Positions 1-8,555 are shown, numbered from the stretch's first letter. The stretch is DNA of 42,167 nt from Candidatus Hydrogenedentota bacterium (GCA_026415215.1 JAOAHN010000028.1:1-42167), one strand, 5' to 3'. Made by a program: numbers and translations. The notes: generated from the letters alone by a model not told the origin.

Positions 1-19
1 AGATGTGTATAAGAGACAG
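1..19 (+). other. Nextera/Tn5 mosaic-end adapter remnant
   Basis: The first 19 bases, AGATGTGTATAAGAGACAG, are identical to the Tn5 mosaic-end part of the Illumina Nextera adapter. This is library sequence left at the contig edge, not genome. Real sequence begins at about base 20, where an open reading frame runs in from outside the window. Confidence 0.95.
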
Positions 20-591
20 GTGTAAGAGAGACCCCTAATCCATCTTCTTCGTTTGATTATAGAAAGTCCCCCCTTTTTGAGTATTTGCCTGATGGGAGAA
101 TTAAGGAATGTCCAGAGTTTTTCGAGTTTAGAAGGTTGGGCGAGGTGATAAATGCGTTCGAGTCGGGTTGTGGCGGGTATGGCTATAATATGGCGTATGT
201 GGGTTCGATGATTACCATTGAGGAAGATCCAGTAAGGGCGTGTAAGAGTGGAATAAACGAGCGTATGATTCAGAAACCGGGAGAAACTATTATGTTTGCA
301 GATGCGGGTATACCCCAGAGTGGATATATTGTTGAGTATAGTTTCGTTGAACCGCCCTTACCGGTAAGTTATGATAATCCGAGAGGTATAGAAGGAGTTT
401 TCATGTCTCCCACTATCCATTTTAGGCATTGGGGTAGAGCAAATATTTTATGGTGTGATGGGCATATCACATCAGAGCGGTGGGAATGGGCACCTGCGAC
501 GAATGTATACGGGGCATATAATAGAGTTTGGAGTGTTGGCTGGTTCGGTCCGAAGAATAATTACTACTTCGATTGGTATAAGGGAAAATAA
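20..591 (+). CDS. H-X9-DG prepilin-like protein, 5'-truncated
   Basis: The frame is open from the adapter junction to the stop at 589-591, so this is the C-terminal part of a larger protein and the in-frame TTG at 85 need not be the true start. It carries the DUF1559-type signature of prepilin-like proteins: SPLFEYLPDG followed by a CPEF segment, a GYGYNMAYVGS block, and near the end HWGRANILWCDGH, which fits H-x9-DG exactly. The family is abundant in Planctomycetes, Lentisphaerae, Armatimonadetes and related candidate phyla. Its members begin with a type IV prepilin N-terminus, which is off the contig here. The function is unknown and a role at the cell surface or in pseudopili is inferred. 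It converges with nrfA, 25 bp away. Confidence 0.85.
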
Positions 592-616
592 AGTTGTAGG
601 GTATGCTAATTTTCAA

Positions 617-2011
617 CTATTGTGTGGTTACACCGTAAGCTTCGTGAAGTGTAATGGCATCTTTGAGGGCGATTTGTCCCTTTCGAAGGTGGTCCATTGC
701 TTTGAAAAGTATTCTTGCAGATTCTTGGTCAGCGTGGAAGCCGGTTGAATTTTCCGCTTCTACAAAGTCAATCAAGAAAGTAGCCCTTCTTTGGCAAATT
801 TTTGCTTCTTCCAGCTTTTCATTCTGAAAGCCTTTTTCTTGGAAATATTTTATATTGTCAATCAAAGCGATGAGAGCATCCATTGCTATATCTTTCATTT
901 CTGCTGTTCTGTCTTGAATTGTTTCTACCCTCGCTTTTAATTCATCTTCGGAGAAGTGATGACAAGTTTGGCACGCACGGTTTATGTTGAGCAAGGGACT
1001 TCTAACATGGTGGTCACTAACTTTTTGAGCACCTATGCGAGTATAGGGCATGTGACAATCTGCACAGGCCACACCAGACCGCGCATGAATGCCTTTACTC
1101 CATAGTTCAAATTCTGGGTGTTGTGCCTTGAGCATTGGTGCTCCTGTTACTTCGTGATTCCAATCTTTGAAGTTGATCTCGTCGTAGTATGCCAAAATAT
1201 TCTCCGCTTCTAACCCGTTGTGCCATGGATAAGTTAGCCTTTTCTCGTCACCTTTGAAATAGTATTCGACATGGCACTGGGCACAAACATAGGTTCGCAT
1301 TTCCTGCCTTGTTGCCATTTTGTTGGGATCATAGTTCTCAATACCTTCTTTTGCTTTTAATAGTTTTATTCCGTCAAAGAATCCGGGACGAGTAATTCTC
1401 AGCTGCATTGTTTTAGGGTCATGGCAGTCAATACAAGTAACAGGGTGTTGAACCAATTTCCTTGCTTCTGAATAAGGCATAGGATTCATTTTTTCAAAGC
1501 CCTTGAATATGTCTCCATTACCTAATTTCTTATATGGGACATATACCGATGCGTGGCAATGTGTACACACCCCAAATTGAGGTCTCTGTTGTCTACCTGT
1601 GAAGGTTTGATCTTCCAGCATATATGCGTGCCCTCTTTCTTCTCTGAAATCGATGGCAAAAGCATATCCTGCCCACATTTTTTTGAGACGGGGGTCTAAT
1701 TCCAGTTTTGATTGGCTAACTATAAAGCGGGGGTCATTTTCTGTTGGTGTTCTGGGGATTGCTTCGCTTCCACCATATTTAGTTCTTACCATATCCACTG
1801 TTCTTTTGTATAGGTCATATTGTATGGGGAAATTTTTCCCCCATATTTCCGGATCTTCGGTATCGTCTGTAATCTCCACAACTTTGAAGAAAGTCTGTTT
1901 TGCCTCTTGCTGTTTTTCAAAAATATCTATGAGTAGGGCTGTGATGCCAAATGTGATAATCGCAGTAGTGAGTATTATTAGTATCCCATTAAATAATAAC
2001 CTCTTACTCAT
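617..2011 (-). CDS. nrfA: ammonia-forming cytochrome c nitrite reductase, catalytic subunit
   Basis: NrfA reduces nitrite to ammonium with six electrons in the periplasm. The 464-residue protein has an N-terminal membrane/signal segment (about 7-28) and five haem-binding motifs: C149-THCH, C193-IDCH, C243-AQCH, C316-ADCH and C347-QTCH. Active-site features are in place: R143 just before the first haem, E249-Y250 after the third haem motif (CHVEY), and K295-x-Q297-H298 (KAQHPE), the pattern that supplies the calcium ligands and catalytic His in classical NrfA. The first, catalytic haem motif is CXXCH, whereas E. coli-type enzymes use CXXCK. It lies 16 nt behind nrfH and has an AGGAG ribosome site just before its ATG. 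It is the last gene of a three-gene minus-strand operon. Confidence 0.96.
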   Translation of the reverse strand: MSKRLLFNGILIILTTAIITFGITALLIDIFEKQQEAKQTFFKVVEITDDTEDPEIWGKNFPIQYDLYKRTVDMVRTKYGGSEAIPRTPTENDPRFIVSQSKLELDPRLKKMWAGYAFAIDFREERGHAYMLEDQTFTGRQQRPQFGVCTHCHASVYVPYKKLGNGDIFKGFEKMNPMPYSEARKLVQHPVTCIDCHDPKTMQLRITRPGFFDGIKLLKAKEGIENYDPNKMATRQEMRTYVCAQCHVEYYFKGDEKRLTYPWHNGLEAENILAYYDEINFKDWNHEVTGAPMLKAQHPEFELWSKGIHARSGVACADCHMPYTRIGAQKVSDHHVRSPLLNINRACQTCHHFSEDELKARVETIQDRTAEMKDIAMDALIALIDNIKYFQEKGFQNEKLEEAKICQRRATFLIDFVEAENSTGFHADQESARILFKAMDHLRKGQIALKDAITLHEAYGVTTQ

Positions 2012-2027
2012 AGGCGCTCTCCTGTTT

Positions 2028-2507
2028 TTAGTATTTAAAATGTCCTACATTAAAATGACAAGTGGAGCAATTTAGTCTTTGTGAGTGGGAGTCAAGATAG
2101 TCTATGTTTTGGACAAAGTCTTGATGGCAGAATCTGCAATTAGTTTCTAATACTTCTCTATTGAAGTCTGTGATTCTAATTGGTTCGTGAAAGCCTCCGA
2201 GAGTGAATGCTAAAGAGTGGTGGTAACCATTTCTTGCTTTGACATAATACTTAGTAATTAGAGTATGGCCAGTATGACAATCGTTGCATACTGCTACATT
2301 GTGGTGACTTGATTTTTGCCAGGAATCAAGATATGGCTTCATTACATGACAGTTGGCACATGCGTTCGGGTTATCTGTTAGATATGAATATCCTCTGGCA
2401 TAATAAAAAGTAAAGACACCTACTCCTGCGAGTATGCCCGTTGAAATACATAAGAGATAGAAAATCACATAGCCTGCAGTTTTATGAGAAGGATTAAGTG
2501 TGTTCAT
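2028..2507 (-). CDS. nrfH: NrfH-type tetrahaem quinol dehydrogenase
   Basis: NrfH is the NapC/NirT-family membrane cytochrome that oxidises menaquinol and passes electrons to NrfA. The 159-residue protein has one transmembrane helix (about 11-35) followed by four CXXCH motifs starting at C50 (CANCHVMKPYLDSW), C74 (CNDCH), C124 (CRFCH) and C147 (CSTCH), the expected number and spacing. Its start codon overlaps the stop of the upstream ferredoxin gene by one base (TAATG), which suggests translational coupling. The length is normal for the family, and with nrfA downstream the assignment is secure. Confidence 0.96.
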   Translation of the reverse strand: MNTLNPSHKTAGYVIFYLLCISTGILAGVGVFTFYYARGYSYLTDNPNACANCHVMKPYLDSWQKSSHHNVAVCNDCHTGHTLITKYYVKARNGYHHSLAFTLGGFHEPIRITDFNREVLETNCRFCHQDFVQNIDYLDSHSQRLNCSTCHFNVGHFKY

Positions 2508-3190
2508 TAGTATTCCATAAGTTCAGTTTTTATTATTTCACCCTTTATACTCACAGTTATTTTAGTTAGAGATATTTTTTTGTTAGCTTTTCGAGCGCCT
2601 GCCAATACGAGATGTGGTAGGGTTTGACAGCAGGGAACTTCCATTACTGCTACTAAGATTGAATTTATTGAATGTTCACTAAAGATTTGTGCAAATTTAT
2701 CTGTATAGAGTTCTTTGGAATCGAATTTTGGACACCCAAGTAAAAGTACTTTTTGTGCCGATAATTCAGTGTGGAAATTTTTGTAAGTGGGGGGAACACA
2801 GTCTGCGCATATAAGTAAGTCTGAATTTGAGAAGAATGGAGCGGATGATGAAATTAATTTGATTTTTATAGGCCAGTGAGAAATAGTAGATGTGATATCT
2901 AAACTTTTTAGTTGAATAGTTGGGCAAACAGTTGAGAAGGGATGATCTTTAGAAAGGCTTCTCATTTTCTTGACCAGATCTTCATCAAATTCATCAGCGT
3001 CTCTCTCTATGATTTTAATGGCTCCTGTGGGACAGTGTGGAAGACACGCTCCCAAACCATCACAAAGTGCATCAGAAATGAGTTTCGCTTTCCCATTAAC
3101 AATCTTAATGGCGTTTTCGGCACAGACAGAGGCACATAGCCCACATCCATTGCATTTTTCTTCGTCGATAGATATGATTTTTCTTATCAA
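2507..3190 (-). CDS. 4Fe-4S ferredoxin-domain protein of the nrf operon
   Basis: The 227-residue cytoplasmic protein starts with a canonical cluster motif, C13-x2-C16-x2-C19-x3-C23. A second, atypical motif follows: C43-x5-C49-x3-C53 (CDGLGACLPHC), with Leu at the place of the second Cys. The C-terminal 140 residues contain further cysteines (CADC at 128-131, GCP at 152-154, PCC at 186-188) and resemble the tail of a ferredoxin family of anaerobes often found near hybrid-cluster proteins or other nitrosative-stress enzymes (recollection, not a search). The start is TTG at 3190, the only plausible start after an upstream in-frame stop; GGAG lies about 9 nt before it. It is the first gene of the ferredoxin-nrfH-nrfA operon. 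Its link to nitrite reduction is inferred from this position. Confidence 0.85.
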   Translation of the reverse strand: MIRKIISIDEEKCNGCGLCASVCAENAIKIVNGKAKLISDALCDGLGACLPHCPTGAIKIIERDADEFDEDLVKKMRSLSKDHPFSTVCPTIQLKSLDITSTISHWPIKIKLISSSAPFFSNSDLLICADCVPPTYKNFHTELSAQKVLLLGCPKFDSKELYTDKFAQIFSEHSINSILVAVMEVPCCQTLPHLVLAGARKANKKISLTKITVSIKGEIIKTELMEY

Positions 3191-3288
3191 ATTTGAGTCT
3201 CCATATTTGACATTTTCTACTATTTAGTATATTCACATAATATCATTATTTTCTTATATCTATGCACCCTTTCAAATTTAGAGCAGAA

Positions 3289-3316
3289 ATCACAATTCTG
3301 GAGAGTTTTTTGTGAT
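3289..3316. promoter_or_regulatory. inverted repeat ATCACAA / TTGTGAT upstream of the nrf operon
   Basis: ATCACAA (3289-3295) and TTGTGAT (3310-3316) form a perfect 7-bp inverted repeat with a 14-nt spacer. It lies about 100 bp upstream of the ferredoxin-nrfHA operon and downstream of the heparinase-like gene. The same TTGTGAT half-site occurs in the compact palindrome at 5342-5356. It could be a regulator site or a hairpin; no T-run follows on either strand, so it does not look like an intrinsic terminator. Confidence 0.35.
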
Positions 3317-3371
3317 TATTATCTTTAAGTGTTAGATGAAGTTTAACTTGGAAAGAGCATATAGTTGAAAT

Positions 3372-5315
3372 TTAGTTTATATTAGGGATATAGGATGCTC
3401 TCATTAAGACTTTAATTTCTTTTTTAGGAGGAATGTCGATAGTTATTCGAGTAAGCACTCCATCTTTATTGTTCCTGATACAATGGTCCTTTAACGACTC
3501 CATAGAAAGTTTACCCACAGATGTGGTTATTTCTAAAATGCCATTTTCTGAAGTGATTATTGCTTTTTTGTTAGATATTTTCACAGGTAGCCAAGTTAAG
3601 AGGGCTTCTTGGACTGGCTCGCCATTATTTTCGAATAGAAAAGAATCAGTTATGGTAAGTCCTTTTTCATAAATTTTATAGGTTCTAATAGCAGATTTGA
3701 GTGTGGGCACATCATACGCATTAGTGAAATCGACATTGACGCTGGTTTCATTTATCCAATACAGTTTCCCCCTGAATTTATCGCCTGCACTTTGGGGTTT
3801 ACCTCCGATGACGGGAACGCTATGGCCATACGAGTTGGCAAAGATGTTTTCATACCTTTTAGCACTGAAATACTCTCGAGAATATAACCCTGCTCCCGGG
3901 TCAGTTAAGAAAATAGTATTATTTACACAAAAGATGAAACTGCCTATATCGTTGTGATTATGAGGTTCACTATTAGAACCAGCTTTGCAAGCAAGAATGT
4001 AGGTCGTCTTCGGAGTAGGTGAATATACAAGTCTTGCTAACCCAGAAATAGGGAGAAAAGTGCTCTTTAGTATTATGGGTTCTGGTTGCTTGTTCTCATA
4101 TTTTATACTCCAGAGTATATTCCTTATAACATTTCCGAATAGCCAATGGGTTGGGTCAGGGCTTGCCAATTCGTGGAGATATGTGAGGTCAATAAGTGAT
4201 GCTTTGAGTGATTGCTCGGTAGTTTGCTCCAATGGTTCTGAAAGGTTGTTAGCAATGGTATTATGAGGATAATCTATTAATCGTTCAACTATCCTGTGCA
4301 CAATAAATGAGTGAGGTAGAAATTCAGATGGCGCATCGGAGAAGCTCGCGAATTTATGATTTCCGAGGTACACAGTATATGGATACTGTGCAATTCTAAA
4401 CATTTTGGGGTTAGAGAGTAGGTTTACTTTGCCATTAGTTGACTCGTAGAGTAATTCGCTAAAGCTGATGAAATGGGTTAGGCCATAATTCCAGTATGAT
4501 ATACCCTCAAGACATCCCCCATCTTCTGCAAACGCATTTTTAATGAATCTTGATAATTGTTTAATTACGAGATTCAAAGCCTTTTTTAATATTTCCTGAT
4601 TGTCTTCGAGAATTAGGAATGTTTCTCCGATAGAACCTGCACACACACCCGTCCAATTATTGTATCCTCTAACCCATCCGTATTTATCTTCTGAGTAAAA
4701 TAGATAAGGGCACATTACTCGTTTTTGCACTTCGTATTTTATCCTGTCTTTGATTTCTTGAGGTAGTTTATCGTCAAGGAAAAGGAGGATATGGGCGAGA
4801 AGAGTTGCTGTTTCCGCGGAGAATAAATCTATGTAAGTGTATTTCTCCTTTCTTTCATGGGCAGGCACTACCCAATTAGTCTCTTCGCAGATCGACCAGA
4901 TTAAATCGTTACAGAGAGGGAGGATGTTTGTATCTTCCTTTAAATAAATAAGTAGAGCAGTTGCCGTTAACATTGCTCGTTTATGGAAGTACTCTTTTTC
5001 GAATAGTTTTCTGTCGCCACTTTTCTGGAACTCCCTGTATAATGTGTATGTCGTTTGTGGTATTTGTGAACTCTCCCTGAGTAATTTTTCAGCCCAGGCA
5101 ATTGCAGTAGCACCTACACTGGTTTTTTGTATTTGAGAAGGTGAGTATAAAAACCTTTCTGAAAGAAATTTTTCCCATTTGTTTTCAATGATTACATCGC
5201 CTAATTTGAAGTTGGAAATATCATTTTCTCCCCAAGAGAGGAGACAAGGAAGAATTGTTAAACATCCTAACAAGAAGGTGTTGATTATGTAATGGGGTGA
5301 ATATGTGAGTCTCAT
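3372..5315 (-). CDS. secreted heparinase II/III family polysaccharide lyase
   Basis: The 647-residue protein begins with a hydrophobic export signal (about 10-27) and then has the two-part architecture of heparinase II/III and alginate-lyase-like enzymes. An alpha/alpha toroid (about 50-400) includes NNWTGVCAGSIG (219-230) and EDGGCLEGISYWNYG (264-278). A C-terminal beta-sandwich includes PHNHNDIGSF (451-460), DPGAGLYSREYFS (472-484) and a GHSVPVIGG segment (497-505). His452, His454 and the Tyr residues of these blocks match the catalytic positions of the family. Substrate is likely an acidic polysaccharide, but which one cannot be told. A GAGGAA ribosome site precedes the ATG. It is divergent from trkA and alone in its transcription unit. 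Confidence 0.88.
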   Translation of the reverse strand: MRLTYSPHYIINTFLLGCLTILPCLLSWGENDISNFKLGDVIIENKWEKFLSERFLYSPSQIQKTSVGATAIAWAEKLLRESSQIPQTTYTLYREFQKSGDRKLFEKEYFHKRAMLTATALLIYLKEDTNILPLCNDLIWSICEETNWVVPAHERKEKYTYIDLFSAETATLLAHILLFLDDKLPQEIKDRIKYEVQKRVMCPYLFYSEDKYGWVRGYNNWTGVCAGSIGETFLILEDNQEILKKALNLVIKQLSRFIKNAFAEDGGCLEGISYWNYGLTHFISFSELLYESTNGKVNLLSNPKMFRIAQYPYTVYLGNHKFASFSDAPSEFLPHSFIVHRIVERLIDYPHNTIANNLSEPLEQTTEQSLKASLIDLTYLHELASPDPTHWLFGNVIRNILWSIKYENKQPEPIILKSTFLPISGLARLVYSPTPKTTYILACKAGSNSEPHNHNDIGSFIFCVNNTIFLTDPGAGLYSREYFSAKRYENIFANSYGHSVPVIGGKPQSAGDKFRGKLYWINETSVNVDFTNAYDVPTLKSAIRTYKIYEKGLTITDSFLFENNGEPVQEALLTWLPVKISNKKAIITSENGILEITTSVGKLSMESLKDHCIRNNKDGVLTRITIDIPPKKEIKVLMRASYIPNIN

Positions 5316-5341
5316 ATTTTCTTCCTCGCCAAATATAATTT

Positions 5342-5356
5342 TGTGATATAATCACA
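5342..5356. promoter_or_regulatory. compact palindrome TGTGAT-ATA-ATCACA between heparinase-like gene and trkA
   Basis: A perfect 6-3-6 palindrome lies about 27 bp upstream of the heparinase-like start and about 89 bp upstream of trkA. It resembles a CRP/FNR-family operator (TGTGA-N6-TCACA) but has a spacer one base shorter than CRP. The embedded TATAAT could also be a -10 element. Operator function is inferred. Confidence 0.4.
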
Positions 5357-5444
5357 TCCAATTTAAGTTTACTACTGCGATAATATTACTTTCACATTTT
5401 CTAATTGAGGTAAAGGGATATATTTAGTTTTGAGAGTGTAGATT

Positions 5445-6812
5445 ATGAAATCTAAAAGTGTTAATAAATCTAAAAGTGTTGTAATAGCAGGAGCAGGAAG
5501 AGCCGGATCCTTAATAGCAAAGTGGCTTTCTAAGAATTCTGATGTGAGGGTAATTGTAATAGATAAGGAAAAGGAAGAGTTAGATAAGTTGCTCAAAGAT
5601 TGCGATGTTTCTACAAGGATAGGAGATGTATTAGATTTGAATATTATACAGGAAACGCTTCTTTCTGGTTGTGACTTGTTCATTTCTGTCTTGGGTGACG
5701 AGGTAATTAACTTAATAGTGGGAGCTTGTGCAAAAGGGTTTCAATCTCAGAGTGTAGCAGCGGTAATTTCTGATCCTTTATTTTTGAGAAATGAAGTATT
5801 GTATGAAAGTATCTTAGGTGTAGATTATTTACTTTCACCAGACTATCTCGCTGCAAGTGATATTGCGGATTTTTTGGAGTATCCTGGGGTATTAGTCTCC
5901 GAATCGTATGGAAATGACAGGATACAGTTTTTTGAAGTGAGGGTTTATAAGGGGTTCAAATACAGTGGTAAGACTTTGAAAGATATTATGGATTCTTTAA
6001 AAGGTAAATTTGTTATCGGGTATTTAAAATCTGGCAGGAAAGTAGAGATTCCTACTGGGGAGTCAATTATATCAGCTGGCGACATCATAGGCCTATTTGG
6101 TAAGAGGGATGAAATAATTAAGAATATGAAAATTTTTACGGGGGAATGGGATAAAAGAAAAAAAGTAGCAATTTTAGGAGGGTCTAATATAACTATAAGT
6201 TTGGTAGAGCAATTGAAAGAGAAGGTTAGTAGAATAAAAATATTTGAGAGAAACAAGAATAGGGCGGTTGTTTTATCAGAATTATTTAAGGAGAGTTTCG
6301 TGGAAGTGGTAAATGCGGATCCTCTTGAGGATGAGGATGTTTTTGAAGGGGTCAGAGATTATGATGTTTTTGTGTCACCCACTAACGATGATGAGAGAAA
6401 CTTACTTGCGTGTTCAATTGCGAAAGACTTAGGAATACCTTATGGAGTAAGTGTAATCTACAACATGCAGTTTGCTGAAGTAACTGAGAGATTCGGTATA
6501 GATTTGGTAGTGATTCCCTATGTGAGTTTAGCTAATAAGGTGATGAGAATAGTATATAATGACATAGTAGGTCATTTGTTAAATCTCAGAGGGGTGGAAA
6601 TTGCTGAATACGCTGTGAAGTCTAATTTTGAGTTTTTGAACAGACCATTAAAGGAAATAAGAAGCAAGTTAGGTGGAGTTGTGGCGGGTATTATTAGGGA
6701 TGAGTACGCTGTTATACCTACAGGAGAGAGTGAAATTAAAGAGGGAGATAGGATAGTGATGGTTTGTGAGTCGGGGAAGATAGAACAAGTTAATAAAAGT
6801 TTTTTTGGATAG
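5445..6812 (+). CDS. trkA: Trk potassium uptake regulatory subunit TrkA
   Basis: TrkA is the cytosolic NAD(H)-binding gating ring of the Trk potassium channel. The 455-residue protein has the normal tandem arrangement RCK_N-RCK_C-RCK_N-RCK_C. The first Rossmann fold opens with VVIAGAGRAGS (12-22). The first C-terminal subdomain ends near 225. A second Rossmann repeat begins near 233 with VAILGGSN, and the last RCK_C subdomain is at about 370-455. The gene is followed after 17 nt by trkH, so the pair forms one operon. The ribosome site before the ATG is weak. Confidence 0.95.
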   Translation: MKSKSVNKSKSVVIAGAGRAGSLIAKWLSKNSDVRVIVIDKEKEELDKLLKDCDVSTRIGDVLDLNIIQETLLSGCDLFISVLGDEVINLIVGACAKGFQSQSVAAVISDPLFLRNEVLYESILGVDYLLSPDYLAASDIADFLEYPGVLVSESYGNDRIQFFEVRVYKGFKYSGKTLKDIMDSLKGKFVIGYLKSGRKVEIPTGESIISAGDIIGLFGKRDEIIKNMKIFTGEWDKRKKVAILGGSNITISLVEQLKEKVSRIKIFERNKNRAVVLSELFKESFVEVVNADPLEDEDVFEGVRDYDVFVSPTNDDERNLLACSIAKDLGIPYGVSVIYNMQFAEVTERFGIDLVVIPYVSLANKVMRIVYNDIVGHLLNLRGVEIAEYAVKSNFEFLNRPLKEIRSKLGGVVAGIIRDEYAVIPTGESEIKEGDRIVMVCESGKIEQVNKSFFG

Positions 6813-6829
6813 GTATTATTTAGAGATTT

Positions 6830-8323
6830 ATGGACTATATAATAGTAATAAACTACCTTTGTAGATTTTTAGTGTTATATTCTTTTGCTTTCTTGCTTCC
6901 TTTGATTCCTGCTTTGGTTTATGGAGAGTTTAGTTCTCTTTTAGGTACTTTTTTGTATTCTGCTTTTACTGTATTGGGGTTAGGCTTGGTAGGTTTTGGT
7001 GCAACTTATCCATTTATAAAAGGAGAGGATAGAAAGATTCAGATAAAAGAGTCGCTTGCTTTAGTAGGCTTGGGATGGTTTTTTATAACAATACTTGGTG
7101 GACTGCCATACTATTTCTCCGGGACTCTTTCTCTACTGGATGGGGTGTTTGAATCGGTTTCTGGTTTCTCTACCACGGGAGCTTCAGTTATAGAAAAGGT
7201 GGAGTTAGTACCCAAGGGCTTATTATTTTGGAGGGCTTTTACTCACTTTTTGGGTGGTATGGGGATAGTTGTAATTTTCATATCAGTTTTCCCTTATTTG
7301 GGAGTTGGGGGTAGGTTCCTATTAGAGTCGGAATCTTTTGCTCCTGATGTGAGGTTCATAAAGCCACGGATCAAAGAAACTGTGAGACAGATTTTGCTTG
7401 TGTATATATTGCTCACTGTAATTCAAACCATATTGTTGACTCTATGTGGAATGAGTCTTTTTGACGCGGTATGTCATTCCTTTGCTACTTTGAGCACGGG
7501 AGGGTTTTCTACAAAAAACAAAAGTATAGACTCATTTGAAAGTTTACCCATTGAAATAATTACTATAGTTTTTATGCTTTGTGGTGCAACCAATTTTTCG
7601 TTGATGTATCAGGTACTAAGAGGAGATATATTAGCACCTTTTAAAAATACAGAGTGGAAGTATTTTATTGGAATTTGGCTAATCTCAGTTTTGCTCATAT
7701 CTCTGTGCCTTTTGGGGGTTCACGGCGTATATGATTCAGGCGGTAAAGATAGTACTTTCGGGATTGGGGAATCATTGAGGTACTCTACTTTTACTTTTAC
7801 ATCACTTTTCACTTGTACAGGTTTTACAACTAAGGATTATGATAATTGGCACAGTTTTATTAGATGGTATTTAATGGTTATGGTAATTGTTGGGGGGTGT
7901 GCGGGTTCTACCAGTGGGGGTATAAAGGTTATTAGATTTATAATACTCTTGAAAATGCTTAAAAATAGACTCTTTATGGTATTTCAACCCAGAGCCGTGA
8001 GAGCAGTTGTTGTAGGTAAGCAGGTGGTAAGTGAAGATATTCAGAAAGCGGTTAGAGATTTTTTTGCTTTATGGATTATTTTGATAATGTTGGGGAGTCT
8101 AATCTTATGTTGGACTGGTTTACCCATAGAAACTTCAGTTTCTGCTGTTATGGTTTGTCTATCGGGAGTAGGACCGGGATTGGACAAAGTAGGAGGTTGT
8201 GAAAGTTACGGTAATATTCCTCAATTAGCAAAAGTAGTTTTATCCCTTTTGATGTTAATGGGGCGATTGGAACTGTATACAATACTTGTGTTATTTCTGC
8301 CTTCTTTCTGGTGGAAGAAGTGA
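6830..8323 (+). CDS. trkH: Trk potassium uptake channel subunit TrkH
   Basis: TrkH is the inner-membrane K+ translocation subunit, built of four pore-loop repeats. The 497-residue hydrophobic protein shows the four selectivity-filter segments: STTGAS, STGGFS, CTGFTT and SGVGPGL, the last before a final helix ending FLPSFWWKK. Other family blocks include FLGGMGI after the first filter and a GGCAGSTSGGIK segment. It directly follows trkA. The downstream intergenic region carries the pilin regulatory elements. Confidence 0.95.
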   Translation: MDYIIVINYLCRFLVLYSFAFLLPLIPALVYGEFSSLLGTFLYSAFTVLGLGLVGFGATYPFIKGEDRKIQIKESLALVGLGWFFITILGGLPYYFSGTLSLLDGVFESVSGFSTTGASVIEKVELVPKGLLFWRAFTHFLGGMGIVVIFISVFPYLGVGGRFLLESESFAPDVRFIKPRIKETVRQILLVYILLTVIQTILLTLCGMSLFDAVCHSFATLSTGGFSTKNKSIDSFESLPIEIITIVFMLCGATNFSLMYQVLRGDILAPFKNTEWKYFIGIWLISVLLISLCLLGVHGVYDSGGKDSTFGIGESLRYSTFTFTSLFTCTGFTTKDYDNWHSFIRWYLMVMVIVGGCAGSTSGGIKVIRFIILLKMLKNRLFMVFQPRAVRAVVVGKQVVSEDIQKAVRDFFALWIILIMLGSLILCWTGLPIETSVSAVMVCLSGVGPGLDKVGGCESYGNIPQLAKVVLSLLMLMGRLELYTILVLFLPSFWWKK

Positions 8324-8349
8324 ATGAGAAGTGTCAAATAAAGTCTTTC

Positions 8350-8368
8350 AGTGACAATTTTTGTCACT
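8350..8368. promoter_or_regulatory. palindrome AGTGACA-ATTTT-TGTCACT, candidate upstream activator site
   Basis: A perfect 7-bp inverted repeat with a 5-nt spacer is centred about 160 bp upstream of the predicted pilin transcription start. A further GTGTC lies at 8331-8335. Activators of sigma-54 promoters commonly bind inverted repeats at about this distance, and GTGTC-type motifs are reported for PilR in Pseudomonas. There is no T-run, so a trkH terminator is less likely. The role is inferred. Confidence 0.4.
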
Positions 8369-8490
8369 TTCAGAGTCTGAACAAGTGGGTAGGGTGGGGG
8401 AGTTTAAGATAATCCAATATGTGCTATTCCTAAGTACTTGACATTTAGTTACTTATTTTTTAGTTTTTAATCAGTACTTTTTTGAAAGTT

Positions 8491-8506
8491 TGGCACGGTT
8501 CTTGAT
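8491..8506 (+). promoter_or_regulatory. sigma-54 type (-24/-12) promoter of the pilin gene
   Basis: TGGCAC (8491-8496), five bases, then TTGAT (8502-8506) matches TGGCAC-N5-TTGCW with a single mismatch. It predicts a transcript start near 8518 and a leader of about 85 nt before the pilin ATG. Sigma-54 control of pilin genes through PilS/PilR-like systems is well known in other bacteria. Confidence 0.8.
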
Positions 8507-8533
8507 AAGTATTATACAAAATTAAATAAGTTT

Positions 8534-8555
8534 CCTTGACAGCCGGGTGTCAAGG
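8534..8555 (+). promoter_or_regulatory. leader hairpin CCTTGACA-GCCGGG-TGTCAAGG
   Basis: A perfect 8-bp stem with a 6-nt GC-rich loop sits about 16 nt after the predicted start of the pilin mRNA and about 47 nt before the start codon. No T-run follows. It is likely a 5' stability structure or an RNA/protein binding site; its TGACA/TGTCA core echoes the palindrome at 8350-8368. Confidence 0.5.

Noticed and set aside
1653-2075. Plus-strand reading frame opposite nrfA
   Set aside because: It lies antisense to well-supported NrfA coding sequence and has no recognisable product; other long antisense frames over real genes were rejected likewise.
5342-5356. Canonical CRP site
   Set aside because: The spacer between TGTGA and TCACA is five, not six, so only a CRP/FNR-like palindrome is claimed.
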